This document shows positions 49,772-57,853 of a stretch of DNA of 64,000 nt, piece after piece (position 1 is the first letter of the stretch; every line of letters begins with the position of its first letter). Origin of the DNA: Planctomycetaceae bacterium (GTDB taxonomy: Bacteria; Planctomycetota; UBA1135; GCA-002686595). The position numbers and the translations under genes are program-made. The notes beneath the pieces were generated by a model. It was not told where the DNA came from. It saw nothing but the letters and a program-made list of their open reading frames with translations, and searched no databases. The stretch is taken from assembly GCA_011525785.1 (NCBI GenBank), contig WYBT01000031.1, forward strand, positions 1 through 64,000, written 5' to 3'.

Positions 49772-51394
49772 ATGCGCTCCACCCGCACTCTCCTGGCAGC
49801 CCTCGCGCTGGCCTCCACGTCGCTGGCCCAGATCCAGTTCGTCCCGCTCACCACCATCGACCTCGACTCGACGGCCAACCCCGCCAACCCCGAGTACATC
49901 GGGACCAACCCCTCGGCCGTGGCCTGGGACGGCGCGGATCTGGTCATCGCCGGCTTCAACGGCTCGGGCGTCGCGTCGCGCTCGGCGCTGGTGCGCGTGT
50001 CGAACGCGCTCAGCACTCCGACGCTCGGCGCGGCCTTCGGCATCAACGCCGCCACGCCCGCTTCGCGCGGCTACTCCGGCATCGCCGCGCAGGGCGGCCA
50101 GGTGGCGGCTGCGTACGACTCGGGCGCGACGATCGTCAACGGCATCGCGCTCTACAACTCCGACGGCTCGCTGGCCTGGCAGATCGGAACCTCCGCGGCG
50201 ACGAACGTGCGCGGCATGTGCGGCGTCGACTTCGACCCGGGCTTCGGCGGCGTCGACTTCGGCCTCAACTACCTCGAGCAGGGCGGCGGCCGCCGGCGCC
50301 TCGCCAACACCGCCACGGGCGCGCTGATCTACAACAGCTCGAACGGCGCGATCATCAACTTCACGACCGTCTCCACGGGCTGGCGCGACCACGTCTTCAA
50401 CCCCGCTAACGGCGATCTGTACACCCGCGTCAACAACGACGTCGGCAAGCACACGCGCGCGGGCGGCAACAGCTTCTCGCCCAACGTGCGCATCATCGAC
50501 GTGACCGATGCCTCGGGCGTCGCCGGGCAGAACATCGAGTTCCTCGACACGCCTACGGGCGACTTCCTGATCTACAACGACCGTCCCAGCACCGCGACCG
50601 TGCCGCTGACCACGGCCGTGCGCATCATCGACACGAGCGGCGTTGCGCAGCCCTACAACCTCGGCCCGGGCTTCTCGGCCGTGAACGCGACGGGCTACTA
50701 CGACTTCTCCTGGGACGGCGCGAACGACCGGCTGGCGATCCTCGACTTCACCAACCGCAAGGTCTACCTGTTCGAGCTGTGCAGCGGCGCGGACGGCGAC
50801 TTCGACGGCGTGCTCGACTGCCTCGACAACTGCCCGAGCCTCGCCAACCCCAGTCAAGCCGACTGTGACAACGACGGCGTGGGCGATGTCTGCGAGATCG
50901 CGGGCGGCGCCTTCGACACCAACAGCAACTCGATCCCCGACACGTGCGAGTTCGGCGTCGTGATCCCGTACTGCACCGCGGGCTTGACCAGCAACGGCTG
51001 CGTTCCCGCGCTGTCGGCGAGCGGCGCGCCCAGCGCGGCGGCGCTGAGCGGCTTCACGCTCTCCTGCTCGGGTCTCGAAGGCCAGCGCATCGCGCTGGGC
51101 TTCTACGGCGTGAACGGCCCGCAAGCCGCGCCGTGGGGCGGCGGCTCGTCGAGCTTCAACTGCGTGGTTTCGCCGATCAAGCGCCTGCCGCGCATCAACA
51201 CCGGCGGAACCGCTGGCGCCTGCGACGGCGCGTACAGCGTCGACTTCCTCGACTACGTCGCGAACAACCCCGGCGTGCTGGGAACGCCGCTCACCGCGGG
51301 CGGCGTGTTCAACGCGCAGGTCTGGTTCCGCGACCCGGCGGCCCCGACCTCGACGAACTTGTCCGACGCACTGCAGTGGACGATGGCGCCGTGA
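49772..51394 (+). CDS. Secreted protein with thrombospondin type 3 repeats
   Basis: 540 residues. A signal peptide (RSTRTLLAALALASTSLAQ) is followed by a beta-propeller-like region (about 20-330; NPSAVAWDGADLVIAGFNGS, YYDFSWDGANDRLAILDF). Calcium-binding thrombospondin type 3 repeats lie at about 340-390 (DGDFDGVLDCLDNCP, CDNDGVGDVCE, DTNSNSIPDTCE). The C-terminal 140-residue domain starts YCTAGLTSNGCVPALSASG and ends TNLSDALQWTM; I know similar ends from secreted proteins of marine planctomycetes, where it may act as a surface or sorting domain. No enzymatic motif. A strong intrinsic terminator follows, so it is probably monocistronic. Confidence 0.82.
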   Translation: MRSTRTLLAALALASTSLAQIQFVPLTTIDLDSTANPANPEYIGTNPSAVAWDGADLVIAGFNGSGVASRSALVRVSNALSTPTLGAAFGINAATPASRGYSGIAAQGGQVAAAYDSGATIVNGIALYNSDGSLAWQIGTSAATNVRGMCGVDFDPGFGGVDFGLNYLEQGGGRRRLANTATGALIYNSSNGAIINFTTVSTGWRDHVFNPANGDLYTRVNNDVGKHTRAGGNSFSPNVRIIDVTDASGVAGQNIEFLDTPTGDFLIYNDRPSTATVPLTTAVRIIDTSGVAQPYNLGPGFSAVNATGYYDFSWDGANDRLAILDFTNRKVYLFELCSGADGDFDGVLDCLDNCPSLANPSQADCDNDGVGDVCEIAGGAFDTNSNSIPDTCEFGVVIPYCTAGLTSNGCVPALSASGAPSAAALSGFTLSCSGLEGQRIALGFYGVNGPQAAPWGGGSSSFNCVVSPIKRLPRINTGGTAGACDGAYSVDFLDYVANNPGVLGTPLTAGGVFNAQVWFRDPAAPTSTNLSDALQWTMAP

Positions 51395-51429
51395 GGCCCT
51401 GAATCCCGACTTCGTCCCACGATCCTGCG

Positions 51430-51459
51430 GGGAGGCGCTTGCGAGCGCCTCCCTTTTTT
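51430..51459 (+). terminator. Rho-independent terminator
   Basis: A perfect 10-bp stem, GGGAGGCGCT (51430-51439) and AGCGCCTCCC (51444-51453), with a TGCG loop is followed by six T (51454-51459). It lies 35 bp after the stop of the secreted protein gene and is the clearest intrinsic terminator in the window. Confidence 0.92.
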
Positions 51460-51490
51460 CGTGCCGCGCGCCTCAGAGCTCGAGCCGCGC

Positions 51491-52003
51491 TCACTCGGGC
51501 TCGACCGAGACGCGCGGCGCGTCGCCATCCTCGAAGTACTCGACGCGGATCTCGTTGGCCCGGCAGCACACCGGACAGTCTTCGACGTAGCGCTGCTCCA
51601 GCCCCTCGCTCGGATCTAGCGGCACGACGATCTGTTCGCCGCAGCTCGGGCAGGTGTACGAGCCTTCGTCGACGGCGGCCGCGCGGCGCTTGGTGGCCTT
51701 GTCGCCGAGCACGCGCTCGGGCGGGTTCGCCGCGGCCGCGATGATGCGCGCTGCGATCGAGCGTTCGTCGTGATCGAGCGGGTCCCCGAGCATCTGCTCG
51801 CGCAGCTCCCGCAAGCTCGCCGCGAGCGCCTCCACGCCGGCGCCGGCGAGCGCTTGCTGCGTCAAGCTCGGCGCGTAGCCGTCGTACTCATCCTCGGACG
51901 CCTCGACGCCGGGCCGCACGCCCAGCGGATCCCAGTCGCGCAGTACGCGCGCGACCGCAGCGATGCGCTGCATCGAGTCGTCGGGCCGATCCACCACGGT
52001 CAT
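51491..52003 (-). CDS. DUF1871-like/CPXCG zinc-ribbon fusion protein
   Basis: 170 residues from the ATG at 52003 (a second Met ten codons later is possible). Residues 10-90 resemble DUF1871-type helical proteins (VARVLRDWDPLGVRPG, DEYDGYAPSLTQQALAGAG). Residues 118-160 are a CPXCG cysteine-rich domain: YTCPSCGEQIVVPLDPSEG then YVEDCPVCCRANEI, giving two CxxC pairs for zinc. Each domain is normally a separate small protein. The combination suggests a small cytoplasmic zinc-binding regulator. It is convergent with the secreted protein upstream. The function is unknown. Confidence 0.75.
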   Translation of the reverse strand: MTVVDRPDDSMQRIAAVARVLRDWDPLGVRPGVEASEDEYDGYAPSLTQQALAGAGVEALAASLRELREQMLGDPLDHDERSIAARIIAAAANPPERVLGDKATKRRAAAVDEGSYTCPSCGEQIVVPLDPSEGLEQRYVEDCPVCCRANEIRVEYFEDGDAPRVSVEPE

Positions 52004-52287
52004 CGTAGGCGTGAAGACGTCGAAGCGCGCCGCACGGTGTCGATGCACGAGAGGATGCGCCGGGCTGCCAGTCGCAAGATCGCGTCGCGATCGCGGGCGA
52101 TGAGTGCGGGGAGGACCCTTGGGCGCAGAGCGCTGAGACCGGTCGCGAACCCAGGTCGAGCGCAGCGAGCCGACCAGCGCTAACGACACGGACGTCGAGC
52201 TGGACTCGGCGCGGTGGCACGACGGCTCAGCGCAGCGCCCGTCGCTCGCGGACGCTCTCCAGAGCCCGGTTGAAGCCCCCGCGCGGG

Positions 52288-54087
52288 CTACGAGCGCTCT
52301 TCGGGCGAGTGCTTCGACTCGTTCGCGGCGAACGACACTTCGGCGCCGGCCGGCGTCGTCGTGCTCCAGCGGCGCAGCGCGCGAGCGAGCTCCAACGGAT
52401 CGATCGGCTTGCTGAGGTAGTCGTCCATCCCGGTCTCGATGCAGCGCTCGCGATCGCCGGACATGGCCTGGGCGGTGAGCGCGATGATCGGCGTGCGCCG
52501 CGATCGCGGCTCGCGCGCTTCGTTCTCGCGGATGCGGCGCGTCGCGGTCAGGCCGTCGACCACCGGCATCTGGCAGTCCATGAGCACCACGTCGTAGTCG
52601 CCCTTGGCCTGCATCGCCACGGCCTCCTCGCCGTCGGAGGCGAGGTCGACCTGGCAGCCCAGGCGGCGCAGCATGCTCTTGGCCACACGCTGGTTCACGC
52701 GATTGTCTTCGACCAGAAGGACGCGCAGCTCGGCGCCGCGGGTGTCGTCGACCAGCGTTGCGCGCGCCTCGGCGATCGAGCTCGCGTCGTGCGAGGGCAG
52801 CGGCTGGCCTTGCAGCCAGGCCGTGACGTGCGTGGGGCACAGCGGCAGCTTGAGCGTGGTGACGCCCGGCGCCGCGAGCGTCGCACCGGAATCGAGGGGC
52901 TCGAGCAGCGCCAGCGGGGAGCGGGCCGCCACCGCGGTGCAGCGCGCGTCGAAGTCTGCGCTGCGTGCGCCTTGCGATCCGCCGCCAGCTTCGATCAGCA
53001 CCCAGTCGGGGTTCGATGCGCTCGCCGCCAGCGCGATCTCGAGCGAGTCGAGGTTGGCGAGCTTGACGATCCGCGCGCCGGCGTGCTCGAGGTGCGCGTC
53101 GAGCGTGCGCTCGGTCATCGAGCTCGCGCCCACCACCAGCGCGACGCGCTCGCCCGCGCGGGCGGCGTCCGCGGCCTCCTCGCGAATCTCCGCGCGCCAG
53201 TCGAAGTGGAAGCGACTGCCGATGCCCACCTCGCTGTCGACCTGGATGTCGCCGCCCATCATCGCCACGATGCCCTGGCTGATGGCCAGGCCCAGCCCGG
53301 TGCCGTCGTGGCGCCGGCGCAGCGAGTCGTCGACCTGGGAGAAGGCGCGGAAGAGTCGGTGCTGCTCCGCGCGCGGAATTCCGCAGCCCGTGTCGATCAC
53401 CTCGATGCGCAGGTTCGCGAAGCGTTCGTCGGCGTCGAGCGCACGGACGCGCAGCAGCACTTCACCCTCGTCGGTGAACTTGACCGCGTTGGCGAGCAGG
53501 TTGGCGAGCACCTGACGCAGTCGCGCCGCGTCGCCCAGAATGCGCCGGGGAGTGCTCGGCGCGATCGCGACGCCGATCGCCAGGTCGCGGGCATGGGCGC
53601 GCGGGCTGAGCGCGCGCACGACCTCTTCGCACAGCCGCCACAGGTCGAACTCGCGCGACTCCAGCGCGATCTCGGCCGCGGCCAGCTTCGAGAAGTCGAG
53701 GATGTCCTGGATCAGCTCGAGCAGATTGCGGGCCGAGGCGAGCGACGATTCGGCGCACTCCTTCTGGGCCGCGGTCAGCGGACTGTCGAGCAGCAGCGTG
53801 GTCATGCCGATCACGCCGTTGAGCGGCGTGCGCAGCTCGTGGCTGACCTTGGCCATGAAGGCGTCCTTTTGTTGGGAAGCCGTCTCGGCCGCCCGCAGCG
53901 CCGTCTGCAGGCGTTGCTCGCGCTCTTCGTATTCGACGCGACGCTGCTCGCTGAGCTCCACCAGCTTCATCGCTGCGCGCACGTTCGCATCCGCCACGCC
54001 GCGCCGCTCGCTCTCGAGGGCGGCGATCTGCGCGCGCAGGCGCGTGATCTCGGTCAACGCCTGTTCGAGGGACGTGTTCGGTTCCAT
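52288..54087 (-). CDS. Hybrid sensor histidine kinase/response regulator, soluble
   Basis: 599 residues. An N-terminal coiled coil (about 1-72) precedes HisKA with phosphoacceptor His83 (SHELRTPLN) and an HATPase domain with N box (LANAVKF), G1 (DTGCGIP, 232-238) and G2 (DGTGLGLAIS, 261-270). Residues 313-430 look like a degenerate receiver (VALVVGASSMTERTLDAHLE, lacking the usual acidic pair). A C-terminal receiver (about 454-575) has LRVLLVEDN, phosphoacceptor Asp504 (VVLMDCQMP) and Lys560 (YLSKPID). No membrane helix or PAS domain is present, so the input is cytoplasmic, through the coiled coil or partners. It ends or begins near the sulfur-carrier genes (7 bp to DsrE gene), suggesting a link to redox or sulfur state. 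Confidence 0.9.
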   Translation of the reverse strand: MEPNTSLEQALTEITRLRAQIAALESERRGVADANVRAAMKLVELSEQRRVEYEEREQRLQTALRAAETASQQKDAFMAKVSHELRTPLNGVIGMTTLLLDSPLTAAQKECAESSLASARNLLELIQDILDFSKLAAAEIALESREFDLWRLCEEVVRALSPRAHARDLAIGVAIAPSTPRRILGDAARLRQVLANLLANAVKFTDEGEVLLRVRALDADERFANLRIEVIDTGCGIPRAEQHRLFRAFSQVDDSLRRRHDGTGLGLAISQGIVAMMGGDIQVDSEVGIGSRFHFDWRAEIREEAADAARAGERVALVVGASSMTERTLDAHLEHAGARIVKLANLDSLEIALAASASNPDWVLIEAGGGSQGARSADFDARCTAVAARSPLALLEPLDSGATLAAPGVTTLKLPLCPTHVTAWLQGQPLPSHDASSIAEARATLVDDTRGAELRVLLVEDNRVNQRVAKSMLRRLGCQVDLASDGEEAVAMQAKGDYDVVLMDCQMPVVDGLTATRRIRENEAREPRSRRTPIIALTAQAMSGDRERCIETGMDDYLSKPIDPLELARALRRWSTTTPAGAEVSFAANESKHSPEERS

Positions 54088-54094
54088 GGGACTT

Positions 54095-54478
54095 TCAGAA
54101 AGTGATGGTTCGCGCGCCCGAACTCGCGCGTCGTACGAGGCTGGCGAGTCCTGCCATGCGCACGCCGCTCTCGAGCTTCGAAGCGTGCTCGTGCTCGTGC
54201 GCGGCGCCCGGGGGCGCGCAGTGGCGCTCCATGCAGGCCGAGCAGCACTCGACCGAACCCCCGGCCGCGCGCACCTGATCGACCAGAGCGCGGATGTCGG
54301 CGTGGAGCGCGTCGCCCTCGTGCGCTGCGCAGGCCCAGTGCACGGCGCGCAACGCCAGATAGACCGTGACTCCCAGTCCCGACGACGCGGCGACCAGGGC
54401 CGCGTGCAACGCGAAGCGCGCTCGATCGGGATCTTCCGGGCCTTGCGTGAGCAGGAACAGCAGTTCGCGTTGGTCCAT
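54095..54478 (-). CDS. DsrE-family protein with Cys/His-rich segment
   Basis: 127 residues from the ATG at 54478. The first 90 residues follow the DsrE/TusD pattern (LLFLLTQGPEDPDRARFALH, VTVYLALRAVHWACA, IRALVDQVRAAGGSVECCSA), with a cysteine cluster CCSACMERHC at about 79-88 where DsrE/TusD carries its sulfur-accepting Cys. A His/Glu-rich stretch (AHEHEHASK) follows. It is the last gene of a tusA-DsrE2-DsrE group, 17 bp after the DsrE2 gene, and likely takes part in persulfide sulfur transfer in the cytoplasm. Exact donor and acceptor are unknown. Confidence 0.75.
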   Translation of the reverse strand: MDQRELLFLLTQGPEDPDRARFALHAALVAASSGLGVTVYLALRAVHWACAAHEGDALHADIRALVDQVRAAGGSVECCSACMERHCAPPGAAHEHEHASKLESGVRMAGLASLVRRASSGARTITF

Positions 54479-54495
54479 GGTGCGCACCCGTGCAG

Positions 54496-55059
54496 CTAGA
54501 TGAACAGCGTCGCCGCGTCGGACTGCAGCTCGCCCACCGCTCGGCCGGCCCCGCCGAACTCCAGGCCTTCCATCAACTCGTCGGGCGCCACGCCCATGGT
54601 CGTCATCGACATCTGGCAGGCGATCATCTTCACGCCCAGTTGCCGCGCGAGGTCGACCAGTTGGGCGAGCGAGGAGACCTTCTTGGTGCGCATCACGAAC
54701 GCAAAGAACGGCGCGCCCAGCCCCAGGAAGTTCATGTGCGAGACCCGCGCGCCGAGGCCCGCTGGCAGCGCCGCGGTCAGCAGACGGTCGAGCCACGACT
54801 TGCCGCTGAAGCGTCGTTTGCGGCGCAGCCCGAGCACGCCCCAGAACGTGAAGAACATCTTCACCTCGACGCCCATCGCCGCTGCAGCGGTGGCGAGCGT
54901 GAAGGCCGCCATCAGCTTGTCGAACTCGCCGCTGAACACGATCAGCACGAGTCGGCCGTGACGCCGGGCCTGCGCCAGCACCTGCTCGTTCGCAGGGCTC
55001 GCCATGAGCTTGCCGACCGACTCTGGCCGCGCGGACGCTGAAGTGTCTGCGGTGCTCAT
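54496..55059 (-). CDS. DsrE2-like (DsrE/DsrF/DrsH family) sulfur carrier
   Basis: 187 residues from the ATG at 55059, which overlaps the tusA stop (ATGA). After a hydrophilic start, the DsrE_2 fold shows as RLVLIVFSGEFDKLMAAFTL, GVEVKMFFTFWGVLGLRRK, KVSSLAQLVDLARQLGVKMI and ACQMSMTTMGV, which contains the conserved Cys. A broad hydrophobic patch (about 105-135) is typical of the membrane-associated DsrE2 group. In sulfur oxidisers TusA passes persulfide sulfur to DsrE-type partners. With TusA upstream and a DsrE protein downstream, this is a compact sulfur-trafficking module. Confidence 0.83.
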   Translation of the reverse strand: MSTADTSASARPESVGKLMASPANEQVLAQARRHGRLVLIVFSGEFDKLMAAFTLATAAAAMGVEVKMFFTFWGVLGLRRKRRFSGKSWLDRLLTAALPAGLGARVSHMNFLGLGAPFFAFVMRTKKVSSLAQLVDLARQLGVKMIACQMSMTTMGVAPDELMEGLEFGGAGRAVGELQSDAATLFI

Positions 55060-55277
55060 GCGACCCGCAGCGTGGCCTTCTTGACCGGGCCATCCTGGAA
55101 CTCGACCAGCGCGTGGCCGGTGAGCTCCGCCCACGCTTCCAGATCGGGCTTGAAGGCCGGGTCGGTCGCGAGCACCTCGAGCAGATCGCCGCTCGCGAGC
55201 GCCTTGATCGTCATCGACAGATGCACGATCGGCATCGGGCACAGCAGGTCACGACAGTCCAGCGCGTGTGTAGCCAT
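55056..55277 (-). CDS. tusA: TusA-family sulfur carrier
   Basis: 73 residues. The TusA signature is complete: ALDCRDLLCPMPIVHLSMTI, with the sulfur-accepting Cys13 in the CPMP motif and an extra Cys8. TusA accepts persulfide from a cysteine desulfurase or rhodanese and passes it to DsrE/TusBCD-type carriers. The stop overlaps the DsrE2 start by 4 bp, so translation is coupled. No tusBCD or mnmA is present. In this window, sulfur relay toward dissimilatory or regulatory use is more likely than tRNA thiolation, which is inference. Confidence 0.9.
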   Translation of the reverse strand: MATHALDCRDLLCPMPIVHLSMTIKALASGDLLEVLATDPAFKPDLEAWAELTGHALVEFQDGPVKKATLRVA

Positions 55278-55411
55278 GGGGGACGGCCTCCGCGCGGGTC
55301 ATCGACCGCCCCGTCGACGCGTCTTGAGCGGACCTCAAAAGCGCGGAGCGGACCGCGCGGCGTTCGCCGTCGCAGCCCGCTCCGAGTTCGTCGTCGGCGC
55401 CTTCGCCGCGG

Positions 55412-57742
55412 CTACTTGACGCCCAGCTTCGCCATCCGCTGCGCGCGTTCGGCCGCGAACTTCGCGATGCCGGCCCACAGCGAGTCGGGGTCGATGTGCG
55501 CTTCCTTCTTGAGCTCCTCGACGTTGCCGCCGGTGCGCCAGCGGTCGTCGAAGTCGCTCGACATCACGTAGCTCTCGGCCACCTTGTGGGGCAGCCAGTC
55601 GTGCATCAAGCGGCGTGCGCCGTTGGTGATGCAGGTCGAGTCGATCCACTCGCTCCAGGGCAGCACCTGATTGCGGTAGCTCTCGGGCTGGAGCTGGAAG
55701 AGCTCCCACGAAACCGCCTGGACGAGCTTCACGTTCGGGCCCTCGCCCTTGAGGAAGCGTGGCAAGAGTGCGTAGAGCGACTCGGTCGTGCTCGTGCCCT
55801 GACAGATGATCACGCCTTCCTTCGGGCGCTTGGGATCGAAGTCCTTGATCACGTACGCGCCCTTGGCGGCGTCGAGGTGCGAAGCGACGCCCAGCGCAGC
55901 GCGGTCGGGCACCTTGACGTTCGGACGCGTGAGGTGGATCGCCACGATCGGCTTGTCGCTCGCGAGCGCGGCCGCGAGCGCGGGCGCGACCTCGTTGTGC
56001 TCCCAGGGATGGATGTTGATCACGTGGCCGTCGGGGAACAGCTGCGTGACGCCCGGCGAGAAGATGCCGAAGTGCGTGCGGCTGTCCTCAGCCGTCTCGG
56101 GGCCGGAGTGGCCGACGACCCAGATCACCTTGCCGACCTCGAGCGGGCAGTCCTGCGCGAGCTGCGAGAACAGGCGCATCATCCCGTACTTCAAGTACGA
56201 GAACGAACCGTAGGTCGAGCACGCGCCCCAGTAGCCCACGAACTCGCGCTCGGGGTGCTGCGACATGTTCACCGTCGCGGCGCCGACGACCAGGCCGGCG
56301 TTGGTGAACTCCGTGATCTGCTGCGGCAAGAGCGAGCCGTGCGGGTTCTTGGTGCGCTCGTACCACCCGAAGTTCTTCGCCTCGCCGAAGTCCTTGGCGA
56401 AGCCGAACAGGCCGGTCGACTCCGCGAGGTCGGCCGAGCAGGCGAGCACCAGCGGCCGGCCCATCTTCTCGCGCGAATAGCTGTTGAGCCACGCGCCGAA
56501 GGTCATGAAGCCGTTCTTGTTCGCGATCGCGGTCCCGGGCGCGACGAACAGCTCCTTGGGCAGTTTGTCGAGCGCCAGCCACGAGCGGTCTTCGGCCAGG
56601 TTCACCGACGCCGTGAGTCGGAAGCCCTCGGCCTTCTTGGGCACGCTGTTGCCCAGCTCGACCAGCGTGTCGGCCAGGTACTCGAGCAGCTCCTTGTCCT
56701 TCTCGAGCACGCTGAACACGGTCTTGAACCAGCCCGTCGACTGTTCGCGGCAGCGCGACTCGCCCGGATCGTTGGTGTCGCCGTGGCCCTCGAACGTCAC
56801 TCCGTACTTGCGCGCGAAGTCCTCGCGGCACTTCCAGAACAGCTCCGAGTTGCGCTTGTGCGCCGCGCCGTGCGAGTGGTAGTCGAACTTGTGGTAGCCG
56901 CGGCCCTTGCGCGTCTTGACCCACACGCAGCCCGGACGGCCGCCGGTGTTCTCGGCGCACACGATTTCGAGCAGCGCGCGCGTGATCTCAGCGTAGTTCT
57001 CGCCCTCGGTGGTCCCCGCCACGCGCCAGCCGTAGGGCTCGAACCACTCGACCGGACCGCCGTGCACGACCTCGCTGTTGGCGAAGTGATCGATGCCGTG
57101 GTCGTTCCAGTCGAACAGGTAGATCAGGTTGTCGAGGCCCAGGCCGAAGGCCGAGTTCTTGACCTCGTGGTGCGCGCCCGCGGTGTGTCCGCCTTCGCCT
57201 TCGATCGCGAACACCTTCACGTCGCCCGCGCCGGCGTGCTTGAGCGCCATCGCTTCGCCCAGAGCGGCCGGCGCGCCGTGACCCGAAGGCCCGGTGTTGA
57301 ACTTGAAGAACAGCGTCTTGCCCTCCATCTCGGCGTGGCCGGGCAAGTGACCGTTGTGGCGCAGCCACAGGAGGTCTTCCCACACGAGCTGACGCTCCGA
57401 AGCGTGCGGCACGGCGTACTTGGCGTCGCCCGTCTGCTTGTAGCGCAGGCGCAGCGCCTCGTTGTAGACCGCGAGCATCGCGTAGATCACCGGGTTGCAG
57501 TGCCCGGCGACCAGCACCGAGCGATCGCCGAAGGCCAGTTCCGGCCGGCGCACGTCCCAGCGCATCACTCCCAAGGTCGTCGCCACCATCAGCGGCGTCT
57601 TCGAGCGCGAGCCGCCCGGGTGACCGCTCTGGCGCAGGTTGAGCATCAGGTCGATGCACTGGTCGATCAGGTCGCCGATCTTCTCCCAGTGGTGGAAGTT
57701 GCGGCTGAGGCTCTCGAAATTGGGCTTGGCGAGGGTCTGCAT
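55412..57742 (-). CDS. Transketolase-family enzyme, large form
   Basis: 776 residues, about 110 longer than usual transketolases. The thiamine-diphosphate region is clear: GHPGGSRSKTPL (40-51), AGHCNPVIYAML (79-90), GPSGHGAPAALGEAMALKHA (151-170), then GEG at 182-184 in place of the usual GDG, and Asn213 in FDWNDHGID. The pyrimidine domain is recognised around ACSADLAESTGLFGF, and the C-terminal domain includes AVSWELFQLQPESY. Central carbon metabolism (pentose phosphate pathway) is likely, but extra length and GEG make a related ThDP enzyme possible. Its closest known relatives cannot be named from sequence alone. The gene is divergent from the diguanylate cyclase. A GCTAGACT -10-like motif lies 72 bp upstream. 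Confidence 0.8.
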   Translation of the reverse strand: MQTLAKPNFESLSRNFHHWEKIGDLIDQCIDLMLNLRQSGHPGGSRSKTPLMVATTLGVMRWDVRRPELAFGDRSVLVAGHCNPVIYAMLAVYNEALRLRYKQTGDAKYAVPHASERQLVWEDLLWLRHNGHLPGHAEMEGKTLFFKFNTGPSGHGAPAALGEAMALKHAGAGDVKVFAIEGEGGHTAGAHHEVKNSAFGLGLDNLIYLFDWNDHGIDHFANSEVVHGGPVEWFEPYGWRVAGTTEGENYAEITRALLEIVCAENTGGRPGCVWVKTRKGRGYHKFDYHSHGAAHKRNSELFWKCREDFARKYGVTFEGHGDTNDPGESRCREQSTGWFKTVFSVLEKDKELLEYLADTLVELGNSVPKKAEGFRLTASVNLAEDRSWLALDKLPKELFVAPGTAIANKNGFMTFGAWLNSYSREKMGRPLVLACSADLAESTGLFGFAKDFGEAKNFGWYERTKNPHGSLLPQQITEFTNAGLVVGAATVNMSQHPEREFVGYWGACSTYGSFSYLKYGMMRLFSQLAQDCPLEVGKVIWVVGHSGPETAEDSRTHFGIFSPGVTQLFPDGHVINIHPWEHNEVAPALAAALASDKPIVAIHLTRPNVKVPDRAALGVASHLDAAKGAYVIKDFDPKRPKEGVIICQGTSTTESLYALLPRFLKGEGPNVKLVQAVSWELFQLQPESYRNQVLPWSEWIDSTCITNGARRLMHDWLPHKVAESYVMSSDFDDRWRTGGNVEELKKEAHIDPDSLWAGIAKFAAERAQRMAKLGVK

Positions 57743-57853
57743 TGAGGGGACGGTTCAGGGCGCTGTGGCGCGCGGAACAGCTCGAAAAACGGCTCCGAAT
57801 GGACGCAAAGCGCAGTCTAGCAGACGGGCGCCGCGGGGCGCTCCCTCGCCCGT

